A stretch of DNA of 64,000 nt from Basidiobolus meristosporus CBS 931.73 (Eukaryota; Basidiobolomycota; Basidiobolomycetes; Basidiobolales; Basidiobolaceae): NCBI GenBank assembly GCA_002104905.1, contig MCFE01000111.1, positions 104,004-168,003 on the forward strand, in the 5' to 3' direction. Every line of letters starts with the position of its first letter. Within the stretch, counting starts at the first letter, position 1. The notes under the pieces are model-generated. The model worked only from the letters and a program-made list of their open reading frames with translations, ran no database searches and was not told where the DNA came from. A program made the translations under genes and the position numbers. Positions 42,803-52,321 of the stretch are shown here, in pieces.

Positions 42803-44237
42803 TATAGGACATGTATTTACTTGCACACAAGAGGGATAAAACCTCAAATACTGAATACTGTAACTTTAAAGAAATTGTCACTTTCAGTACTCCCTAGAGT
42901 TTTGCAACACTTTAGACTTTCCAGTCTTTGAAGTAAAGCCTGTCTAAGGCTCATAGAAGTCTACAGGAGAAGGCTAATATTATCATAGAGCAGCTGAATC
43001 ATTGCTATCTAAGCTAGAGTGTTAAAGCCAACAAATGCTTAGACCCAGATTCAGCGTTAAATGTTATGATACCAGTCAAATGTGAGTCTGGATGAGAAAG
43101 AGAGCAATGAGAAGGATGCAGTCCCTGTATTTTGACTTAATAAATCAGTAGACAAAGTGTCAGTGTGTTTGAGCAAACTTAATTGATCTGTGTGCAAAGC
43201 TTGACGGTACTTGGGCATGCTTGAACCAGAAAGTAATGAGGAGTCAGCATGTCAGCTTGAAGTTGATACGCGATAGTTTCACAATGAAAAGGAGCCATCA
43301 ACAAATATACACATCACTTAGCAGCATCAGCAGACATCTTAAATCAGGGTATGTTTAGTATTGAGTATAGGTAGCAATAACTCATTAGAAATGAGCGCAC
43401 TAGCATGTATAGAAGCCAGAATGTATTGAGAAAGTGTTTAGATTGTTCCAGGATTTACACGGGTTGTTTAGAAAGTCCTGTATGAACAGTGAGTTAGTTG
43501 ACCATTAACTATGCTTTGTTTATCTGATTGTCAAAGCGGTTTCCTGTATTTGTGGGAGAGATTAGCCATTCCAAGCGATGATGGTTGTAGCAATGGATTT
43601 ACGCTAATCAAAACGATATCAATCTGAATGCTAGCTACCGCAGGAAATATTTTGAGCCAAATACTGGACCATTAGTCGCAAAAATGGACTAGCTATCATT
43701 GACTACGCTGTATGTACCTCGCCTGGGACAATATGATATCTCTTCTCACTGGAGAGCATCCATGATCTTTGCATTATTAGAAAAGTAAGTTCAAAATGGA
43801 ATGCTGGCCAGCTTAGGCTTATACTTGACTAAGCTCCGCAATGAGGAGTTTGCAGTCTAAATAACCAATAGTCAATGCCAATGATACCAATGAATATACA
43901 TAGTGCGCCATCATTGGCATATTCAGTCATTTGGGAGGAAGGATAAACCATTCCCAAATAATTACCACATCGGGACATCATCTCGGAAAGTAGATTCCTA
44001 TATTGGATGGGTCTGTGAATCATTTGAAGTGAGTCACGTTTGTAATTGCATTTTCCGAAGGTACAACCATATGACAACTAGGAATCAACGCCATCTCCAA
44101 GCGTTGAGTATATGTAACGCAATATGAATGCTTCTGAGTAATACGCAAAAGTATTAGTATAAATAGTAGGCTTCAGCAACACAACACGGCACAACCACCT
44201 CTAGCTGCTATAAGTTTATTCGTTCCATACAACTAGT
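42803..44237. other. intergenic, no gene seen
   Basis: This 1.4-kb AT-rich stretch lies between the LTR cluster and SSU1 copy 2. Short frames are present but none is convincing. A TATAAATA at 44158-44165 lies about 80 bp upstream of the copy 2 ATG. Confidence 0.4.
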
Positions 44238-45431
44238 ATGAGGCGACCTTTTTCTGAGTTATCCCATCCTCGGGAAATTATTAAGAATTTCGTTCCTGGA
44301 TGGTTTGCAGTCACTATGGGCACCGGAATCACCGGTGTCGTTATATCCAACTTTCCTTTTCCGTTCCGCGGAATGGTAGTTATTGGATCCATATTTTTCC
44401 TCGCGAATATCTGCTTGTTCAGTTTGTTTACCCTTTTATTTGTTGCCCGCCTAATCATGTTCCCAGAGACCATTGCCCCGCTTCTCAAGAGTCACCAGCT
44501 GCTGATGTTTGGCGCCATTCCTATGGGTCTGACCACGTTGACCAACTACACAATCCTGGTGATTCGCCCCACACACTCTTGGGGATTAGAGTTGGCCTAT
44601 GTGTTGTGGTGGATTGCTTTTGCTCTTACTTTAGTCAGCATCTTCGGTGTTCCGTTTTGTATGATGAGATACCAGACTCACACCATCGAGAATATGTCAG
44701 GACTGTGGCTCTTCCCACTTGTTCCGGCAGTGGTCACAGGTGCTTCTGGATGCTACTTGTCTCGCTTTCTCGAGCATGAAGGCCACAGAGCACCCATGAT
44801 ACTAACTGTCGCTGGGATTACCCTGTGCTGTGGCATTTCGTTGGCACTTCCAGTGATCGGAATCTACTTCTACCGGTTAATTGCTCATGATTTCGTCCCC
44901 AAGGATATCATTATCAGTAGTTTCTTGCCAGTCGGACCATTGGGTCAGGGTACCTATGGCATCATTCAAATGGGCTGGGCCTTCCAGGAAGTGATTGGAG
45001 ACAAATATGCCCCAGGATTTGGCAACAGTGCATTCTCAGTATGCCTAGTGATAGCATATTTTTTATGGGGCTACGGTCTCTACTACCTGGTCTTTGCATT
45101 TACCTCGGTATTTTTAAGGATGCCTGAGAAGATTCCGTATAATCTTGGCTGGTGGGGACTTACTTTTCCCATCGGAGTGTTCACCGCAGGCACCATGAAT
45201 ATTGCCGTCGCAACTGACTCGAGATTCTTCCGCGGATTGACGGCGTTCTTCGTATGTATTTTGGTGATCAACTGGTTCATTGCAGCCATCAATACACTCG
45301 CCAGAATATACACGGGATCGCTCTTTAAAGCACCGGAAATTCAAGCACAATTGCCCAAGAATCCGGGTCTTGAAATGCAAATTAGTAGCACATATACCGA
45401 TACAACGCATTGTGACACCCAAGCCGTCTAA
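44238..45431 (+). CDS. SSU1: SSU1-like exporter, array copy 2
   Basis: This 397-aa copy has the same ten-helix TDT/Ssu1 layout as its neighbours. It is intermediate in divergence: TM1 reads FVPGWFAVTMGTGITGVVISNF, and a block near the C-terminus (VFLRMPEKIPYN) differs from the VRLREGIPYN of other copies. The tail ends TTHCDTQAV and is unlike copies 3-5. The frame is intact with all motifs (GPLGQGTYGIIQMGWAF, WWGLTFPIGVFTAG). Its own TATA box is present, so it is probably expressed. Confidence 0.85.
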   Translation: MRRPFSELSHPREIIKNFVPGWFAVTMGTGITGVVISNFPFPFRGMVVIGSIFFLANICLFSLFTLLFVARLIMFPETIAPLLKSHQLLMFGAIPMGLTTLTNYTILVIRPTHSWGLELAYVLWWIAFALTLVSIFGVPFCMMRYQTHTIENMSGLWLFPLVPAVVTGASGCYLSRFLEHEGHRAPMILTVAGITLCCGISLALPVIGIYFYRLIAHDFVPKDIIISSFLPVGPLGQGTYGIIQMGWAFQEVIGDKYAPGFGNSAFSVCLVIAYFLWGYGLYYLVFAFTSVFLRMPEKIPYNLGWWGLTFPIGVFTAGTMNIAVATDSRFFRGLTAFFVCILVINWFIAAINTLARIYTGSLFKAPEIQAQLPKNPGLEMQISSTYTDTTHCDTQAV

Positions 45432-46066
45432 ATATTTCTTCTACACACACAACTTAACGCTGTTGCTTCTTATAACCACTTGTAAAATAGTAATTTTAAA
45501 ATAAATATGTAAAGTATATCAACTTCAAACCGGAATGTATCAGGCAGCATTGTTCCGTGTTGACATGGAAATCGCCTGTTTACATGTAACTTACTCATAT
45601 TGTGATTATTACCATTAGATAAATAGCAGTCCGCGGTTAATTGACTTAGTGTCCAATGTTAAGTACAGTAATTTATCAACTGTTGGGTTAAAATAACATC
45701 ACACTAATGGGCAATCATGGCACAGATAATAAGGATTCTCGGATTACTAATTACCCAGAGTTGCTTTATATGATCGAGTAAATCCATCGTATATCAAGCA
45801 ACCTTTTACCGAGAAATACCAAATTAATCACTATGTTAAATTTGAGTTAAATGTCAGACAAACCGCTAAAGATCGCTGATCGAAAGAACATTTGAAATAA
45901 ACTTTATATTGTACTAAAACGTTTATGACCTAGTCCAATCAGCATTTACAAAGCATTCTCCCCATCAAGGTTCCATGAATAAACTAGTATAAATATAACT
46001 TCAAGAACTCCTCAAGTCTAGCAGGATCAATACCTATTTTACTAGCCTCCTAACCGCATTCACAAT

Positions 46067-47260
46067 ATGAAAGCTCCATTCGCCGATCTGTCCCACCCTC
46101 GGGAGATCATCAGAAACTTTGTTCCTGGGTGGTTCGCTGTAACCATGGGCACTGGAATCACTGGTATCGTCATCGCCAACTTCCCATTCCCATTCGACGG
46201 AATGGTTGTCATCGGGTCGATCTTCTTCTTGGCCAATATCTGCTTGTTTAGCTTGTTCACCCTTTTGTTTGTTGCCCGCCTAATCATGTTCCCGGAGACC
46301 ATTGCCCCGCTTCTCAAGAGTCACCAGCTGCTGATGTTTGGTGCCATTCCTATGGGTCTGACCACGCTGACCAACTACACAATCCTGGTGATTCGCCCCA
46401 CACACTCTTGGGGATTAGAGTTGGCCTATGTGCTGTGGTGGATAGAGTTTGCACTTACCATAATCAGTATATTTGGAGTGCCGTTCTGCATGATGAGATA
46501 CCATACTCACAACATCGAGAATATGTCAGGACTGTGGCTGTTCCCACTTGTTCCGGCAGTAGTCACAGGCGCTTCTGGATGCTTCCTGTCTCGTTTCTTG
46601 GAGCATGAAGGTCACAGAGCACCCATGATCTTGGCGGTTGCTGGGATCACGCTTTGCTGCGGTATTTCATTGGCACTACCAGTGATCGGTATCTACTTCT
46701 ACCGCTTGGTCGCTCACGACTTTGTCCCCAAGGACATCATTGTTAGTAGCTTCTTGCCAGTCGGACCATTGGGTCAAGGCACCTATGGCATCATCCAGAT
46801 GGGATGGGCATTCCAGGAGCTAATCGGAGACAAGTACGCCCCCGGATTCGGCAACAGCGCCTTTGCCTGCTGTCTGGTGATAGCCTACTTCCTGTGGGGC
46901 TACGGACTGTACTACATGATCTTTGCCTTTACCTCGCTGTTTGTCAGACTGAGAGAAGGAATTCCATACAACTTGGGCTGGTGGGGACTTACTTTCCCCA
47001 TCGGGGTGTTCACCGCAGGCACCATGAACATTGCTGTCGCGACTGACTCGAGATTCTTCCGTGGATTGACCGCATTGTTCGTGTGCATTCTGGTGATCAA
47101 CTGGTTTGTTGCAGCTATTAGTACCATTGCTAGAATGTACACCGGATCAATCTTTAAAGCACCATGCCTTCAAGAAAAGCAACCGAAGCTTTCAGATCCT
47201 GAAATGCAAATATGTGACCCCGAAAGTAATACTGAACTATCCGATGATTTAATTATTTGA
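46067..47260 (+). CDS. SSU1: SSU1-like exporter, array copy 3
   Basis: This 397-aa Ssu1-like transporter is nearly identical to copies 4 and 5 at both protein and DNA level over most of the gene, synonymous sites included. It diverges from them mainly in the last roughly 25 codons (EKQPKLSDPEMQICDPES) and in the upstream region. A TATAAATA at 45988-45995 lies about 79 bp before the ATG. It may export sulfite or an organic acid; nothing in the sequence distinguishes the two beyond family resemblance. Confidence 0.87.
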   Translation: MKAPFADLSHPREIIRNFVPGWFAVTMGTGITGIVIANFPFPFDGMVVIGSIFFLANICLFSLFTLLFVARLIMFPETIAPLLKSHQLLMFGAIPMGLTTLTNYTILVIRPTHSWGLELAYVLWWIEFALTIISIFGVPFCMMRYHTHNIENMSGLWLFPLVPAVVTGASGCFLSRFLEHEGHRAPMILAVAGITLCCGISLALPVIGIYFYRLVAHDFVPKDIIVSSFLPVGPLGQGTYGIIQMGWAFQELIGDKYAPGFGNSAFACCLVIAYFLWGYGLYYMIFAFTSLFVRLREGIPYNLGWWGLTFPIGVFTAGTMNIAVATDSRFFRGLTALFVCILVINWFVAAISTIARMYTGSIFKAPCLQEKQPKLSDPEMQICDPESNTELSDDLII

Positions 47261-47785
47261 TTATCAGGATATAGACAATGCAGCGTGTAAATTTTGACCA
47301 TAATTACAGTTATTAACCATAATAAACAAATATAAGATTTAAAGAATCTGATGTTCTCCACGGTCACCTAAGTGACACCAAAATCTTATCGTAATTTCAG
47401 CCTACGCAGTAACGACAGCATTATTTTTGCTGTATTTGAGTTTTGGTAAAATATACCTCGAGGATCATATATTGTCTACCAAGCTATTCCTACCTTTTGT
47501 TTTTTTCAAGCAGTGATAGCCGCATCCGTAAAAGTATAAATTATAAAAATATGCTGAACATAAAGTACAAAACTTGTTATATCTTGCTCCAAATTAGGTA
47601 ACTTGCTCATGATATCATATTCCAACTGAGGGTGACATGTTGACAGAGTAGAACTTCCCTTTTTGAGGCAACCGGAATATAAACCATGCGAAATTACCAT
47701 AATCGAACTGCTGATCCTGTGGATATAATGTTGTTCCGTACTGAATTACTGGGAGGTTGCAATTTTCTAAACGAAAGATGCCTTG

Positions 47786-47987
47786 ATATGGAAATTCATA
47801 TAAACCTTGATTTCTATGTTCTTCTACCCAATCGCTGGGGGATACCATTTCCTGAAACATTTAGAAGTCCACGATGGATCATGAGTATTCGATGGGGAGG
47901 GCCTCATCCATATAAATACTGTTGAAAGTCCCTCGAGTCCAGTAGAATCAATAGATACTTCGATAGTCTATACATCGCATTCACAGT
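47786..47987 (+). promoter_or_regulatory. duplicated proximal promoter of SSU1 copy 4
   Basis: About 200 bp before the copy 4 ATG match the 200 bp before copy 5 (49719-49920) with only a few mismatches, while sequence further upstream is much more diverged. It holds TATAAATA at 47911-47918, 70-77 bp from the ATG. Confidence 0.7.
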
Positions 47988-49181
47988 ATGAAAGCTCCAT
48001 TCGCCGATCTATCCCACCCTCGGGAGATCATCAGAAACTTTGTTCCTGGGTGGTTCGCTGTAACCATGGGCACTGGAATCACTGGTATCGTCATCGCCAA
48101 CTTCCCATTCCCATTCGACGGAATGGTTGTTATCGGGTCGATCTTCTTCTTGGCCAATATCTGCTTGTTTAGCTTGTTCACCCTTTTGTTTGTTGCCCGC
48201 CTAATCATGTTCCCGGAGACCATTGCCCCGCTTCTCAAGAGTCACCAGCTGCTGATGTTTGGCGCCATTCCTATGGGTCTGACCACGCTGACCAACTACA
48301 CAATCCTGGTGATTCGCCCCACACACTCTTGGGGATTAGAGTTGGCCTATGTGCTGTGGTGGATAGAGTTTGCACTTACCATAATCAGTATATTTGGAGT
48401 GCCGTTCTGCATGATGAGATACCATACTCACAACATCGAGAATATGTCAGGACTGTGGCTGTTCCCACTTGTTCCGGCAGTAGTCACAGGCGCTTCTGGA
48501 TGCTTCCTGTCTCGTTTCTTGGAGCATGAAGGTCACAGAGCACCCATGATCTTGGCGGTTGCTGGGATCACGCTTTGCTGCGGTATTTCATTGGCACTAC
48601 CAGTGATCGGCATCTACTTCTACCGCTTGGTCGCTCACGACTTTGTCCCCAAGGACATCATTGTCAGTAGCTTCTTGCCAGTCGGACCATTGGGCCAAGG
48701 CACCTATGGCATCATCCAGATGGGATGGGCATTCCAGGAGCTAATCGGAGACAAGTACGCCCCCGGATTCGGCAACAGCGCCTTTGCCTGCTGTCTGGTG
48801 ATAGCCTACTTCCTGTGGGGCTACGGACTGTACTACATGATCTTTGCCTTTACCTCGCTGTTTGTCAGACTGAGAGAAGGAATTCCATACAACTTGGGCT
48901 GGTGGGGACTTACTTTCCCCATCGGTGTGTTCACCGCAGGCACCATGAACATTGCTGTCGCGACTGACTCGAGATTCTTCCGTGGATTGACCGCATTGTT
49001 CGTGTGTATTCTGGTGATCAACTGGTTTGTCGCCGCTATCAGTACCATTGCTAGAATGTACACCGGATCAATCTTTAAAGCACCATGCCTTCAAGGAAAG
49101 CAACCGATGCTTTCGGATCCTGAAAAGCAAATGGGCAGCTCTGAAAGTAATACTGAACTATCCGATGATTTAATCATTTGA
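47988..49181 (+). CDS. SSU1: SSU1-like exporter, array copy 4
   Basis: This 397-aa copy differs from copy 5 by only two residues that I can see: Thr for Ser in SLF(T/S)LLF, and GKQPM for EKQPM near the tail. All TDT/Ssu1 motifs are intact. The tail is SDPEKQMGSSESNTELSDDLII. The gene body and the 200-bp proximal promoter are both shared with copy 5, so the two are probably co-expressed. No intron is present. Confidence 0.87.
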   Translation: MKAPFADLSHPREIIRNFVPGWFAVTMGTGITGIVIANFPFPFDGMVVIGSIFFLANICLFSLFTLLFVARLIMFPETIAPLLKSHQLLMFGAIPMGLTTLTNYTILVIRPTHSWGLELAYVLWWIEFALTIISIFGVPFCMMRYHTHNIENMSGLWLFPLVPAVVTGASGCFLSRFLEHEGHRAPMILAVAGITLCCGISLALPVIGIYFYRLVAHDFVPKDIIVSSFLPVGPLGQGTYGIIQMGWAFQELIGDKYAPGFGNSAFACCLVIAYFLWGYGLYYMIFAFTSLFVRLREGIPYNLGWWGLTFPIGVFTAGTMNIAVATDSRFFRGLTALFVCILVINWFVAAISTIARMYTGSIFKAPCLQGKQPMLSDPEKQMGSSESNTELSDDLII

Positions 49182-49718
49182 ATATCCGGGCATAGACAAT
49201 TCAACTTGAGCATGTAAATTTTGAACATAATTACAGTTATTAGCTATAATAAATAAATATTAGATATCAAGAAGTAAAAATTTGTTCTGAACTGCCGTGT
49301 AACCAAAATCATTTTCTGATATACGTATACACACTAGCTATAGTAGGGTACTTGACATAATTTGTGTTTTGGTAAATCATGTAACTCGAAGATCATATGT
49401 TATTGACTAAAATTTTATTCGAGTAGTGTTAGCCACATCCGGTATATATTTGCAAATATGCTGAGTATAAAGTACAAAATTTGTTATATCTTGGTCCACA
49501 TTAGTCAATTTGTTCATAGCATCGTATACAAACTGACACAGTAGTCTATCCCTTTTTTAGATATTCGGAAGGACAAACCACAATAAATTCCCTTAATTAT
49601 AATGACAGAAAGATCCTTGGGATATACTGTTAATGGATATTCCTTACCGCATATTTCCGGACTAGATTAATATGTACATTATTGGGAGGATGCGGCTTTG
49701 AAAGCGATAGAGTGCCTG

Positions 49719-49920
49719 ATATGGAAATTCATTTAAACCTTGATTTCTATGTTCTTCTACCCAATCGCTGGGGGATACCATTTCCTGAAACATTTAGAAG
49801 TCTACATTGGATCATGAGTATTCGATGGGGAGGGCCTCATCCATATAAATACTGTTGAAAGTCCCTCGAGTCCAGTAGAATCAATAGATACTTCGATAGT
49901 CTATACATCGCATTCACAGT
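49719..49920 (+). promoter_or_regulatory. duplicated proximal promoter of SSU1 copy 5
   Basis: This is the counterpart of 47786-47987, differing at only a few positions (for example CATTTAAACC for CATATAAACC). TATAAATA is at 49844-49851. The spacer further upstream is clearly more diverged. Confidence 0.7.
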
Positions 49921-51114
49921 ATGAAAGCTCCATTCGCCGATCTATCCCACCCTCGGGAGATCATCAGAAACTTTGTTCCTGGGTGGTTCGCTGTAACCAT
50001 GGGCACTGGAATCACTGGTATCGTCATCGCCAACTTCCCGTTCCCATTCGACGGAATGGTTGTCATCGGGTCGATCTTCTTCTTGGCCAATATCTGCTTG
50101 TTTAGCTTGTTCTCGCTTTTGTTTGTTGCCCGCCTAATCATGTTCCCGGAGACCATTGCCCCGCTTCTCAAGAGTCACCAGCTGCTGATGTTTGGCGCCA
50201 TTCCTATGGGTCTGACCACGTTGACCAACTACACAATCCTGGTGATTCGCCCCACACACTCTTGGGGATTAGAGTTGGCCTATGTGCTGTGGTGGATAGA
50301 GTTTGCACTTACCATAATCAGTATATTTGGAGTGCCGTTCTGCATGATGAGATACCATACTCACAACATCGAGAATATGTCAGGACTGTGGCTGTTCCCA
50401 CTTGTTCCGGCAGTAGTCACAGGCGCTTCTGGATGCTTCCTGTCTCGTTTCTTGGAGCATGAAGGCCACAGAGCACCCATGATCTTGGCGGTTGCTGGGA
50501 TCACGCTTTGCTGCGGTATTTCATTGGCACTACCAGTGATCGGCATCTACTTCTACCGCTTGGTCGCTCACGACTTTGTCCCCAAGGACATCATTGTTAG
50601 TAGCTTCTTGCCAGTCGGACCATTGGGTCAAGGCACCTATGGCATCATCCAGATGGGATGGGCATTCCAGGAGCTAATCGGAGACAAGTACGCCCCCGGA
50701 TTCGGCAACAGCGCCTTTGCCTGCTGTCTGGTGATAGCCTACTTCCTGTGGGGCTACGGACTGTACTACATGATCTTTGCCTTCACCTCGCTGTTTGTCA
50801 GACTGAGAGAAGGAATTCCATACAACTTGGGCTGGTGGGGACTTACTTTCCCCATCGGGGTGTTCACCGCAGGCACCATGAACATTGCTGTCGCGACTGA
50901 CTCGAGATTCTTCCGTGGATTGACCGCATTGTTCGTGTGCATTCTGGTGATCAACTGGTTTGTTGCAGCTATCAGTACCATTGCTAGAATGTACACCGGA
51001 TCAATCTTTAAAGCACCATGCCTTCAAGAAAAGCAACCGATGCTTTCGGATCCTGAAAAGCAAATGGGCAGCTCTGAAAGTAATACTGAACTATCCGATG
51101 ATTTAATCATTTGA
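49921..51114 (+). CDS. SSU1: SSU1-like exporter, array copy 5
   Basis: This is the last gene of the array, 397 aa, full length and intact. It shares its coding sequence with copies 3 and 4 almost base for base, and its tail with copy 4. After the stop, sequence similarity to the other spacers fades quickly (GAATATCCGACAATTCC versus GAATATCCGGGCATAGAC), which marks the right edge of the duplicated unit. Confidence 0.87.
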   Translation: MKAPFADLSHPREIIRNFVPGWFAVTMGTGITGIVIANFPFPFDGMVVIGSIFFLANICLFSLFSLLFVARLIMFPETIAPLLKSHQLLMFGAIPMGLTTLTNYTILVIRPTHSWGLELAYVLWWIEFALTIISIFGVPFCMMRYHTHNIENMSGLWLFPLVPAVVTGASGCFLSRFLEHEGHRAPMILAVAGITLCCGISLALPVIGIYFYRLVAHDFVPKDIIVSSFLPVGPLGQGTYGIIQMGWAFQELIGDKYAPGFGNSAFACCLVIAYFLWGYGLYYMIFAFTSLFVRLREGIPYNLGWWGLTFPIGVFTAGTMNIAVATDSRFFRGLTALFVCILVINWFVAAISTIARMYTGSIFKAPCLQEKQPMLSDPEKQMGSSESNTELSDDLII

Positions 51115-52321
51115 ATATCCGACAATTCCTCTTACAACTATAGATAACCCTTGTAATATATGAGTAATAAAAATTTAATGGTTAATTCTTCATAACCCAT
51201 GACTTGACTATTCGTGCAACAACCGAAGCTAGACACAAATTGCTTATTGACAACGAGGGATTCGATGAAATAGAGATTGGTAATTGTATCCTGTTTGTGA
51301 GCAGTCTATTGGCTCCCGGAGTTTCAGTTTACATCAATTCCCGGCCAGCCCAATATGTTCAAGGTATTCTTCCAAAAGGAACCCTGAGGTAGCAGGAAAT
51401 AGTGAATGCCTTCAAAACTTTTTTCTATCTACCGAGATACAGGAAATGATGCGCACTTTAAGGCCGTAGTAACTTCTCACGGTGGTCCAGGGTTTGTTTT
51501 AGAAGATGCTTTCAAAAAATACCATTAACCGCTTATTAAATGGCTTCTAACAGCTGTAAGCTATCCAATAGATTACATACTTACGATATGCCCATTATGT
51601 GTGGTGTGAACACAAGGAGAGAATATCCAACCTATTACTCGATACAAAAACAGTGGATACTTTTAACACTGAGCCATAAATAACTAAGGCTAGCCTAGCA
51701 ACATAAATCTACTGGCGACCTCTCCACTGAAATAATCCCAATGGCATTTATCTGTGTGGTTTCCCAAACATCATGCCAGGGCTGTTTGGGTACGCATCAT
51801 TCTGTTGTATGTTATAGTGATCTCAAGCTACAAAACGGGTATCACAACGGAAGACCTGAGGGTGCTTCCATATCGAAGATACGTCACACCCAGATCAAAT
51901 GGTATTCAGAATCAGCCGGAGTAGGAGGAGGGTAAATGCCAGAGCTGCCACGAACCACCACACCCGGCGCGTATTCACGAGCACACCCCAGTTGATCGCT
52001 TAGAAACTCATTGGCTGGTAACTTCCGTATTCAGCGCCATCGTACTCTATTGACATTGCTGCTGTATATCGCACGAGTCCAATCGAGGATAGGTCCACAT
52101 TCATTCGCATCTTATCAAAGCAGTCGGATAAGGGTGGAAATAGCAGCAAAAATCCATTATTATTATTATTCTTATTATTATTTTGAAATGCTAGCCACTG
52201 CTAATTTATGAGAAATGTGAATGGGATGGCGGTATTCACGCTATTCACTTTTGAAGCAATAAATAAAATTGGCTTTATCATCATGCTACTATCAAGTCAT
52301 CTAGGAGGTTTGCCGTCAATA
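51115..52321. other. intergenic with a short ATT repeat
   Basis: This 1.2-kb region separates SSU1 copy 5 from the convergent ABC transporter. I see no convincing gene; a 62-codon frame at 51204 starts with TTG and has no features. An imperfect (ATT)n run lies at about 52156-52184. Confidence 0.4.

Larger units (their letters stand above)
46067..51114 (+). repeat. three tandem units of about 1.92 kb, each gene plus spacer
   Basis: Starts of copies 3, 4 and 5 are spaced 1,921 and 1,933 bp apart. Coding parts are almost identical. Spacers can still be aligned by eye (for example the ATATGCTGAACATAAAGTAC/ATATGCTGAGTATAAAGTAC blocks near 47550 and 49460) but are clearly diverged. The repeats are direct and contain no transposon ends. 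Confidence 0.9.

Noticed and set aside
51204..51392. 62-codon frame downstream of the SSU1 array
   Set aside because: It begins with TTG, has no homology that I recognise, and sits in unremarkable intergenic sequence.
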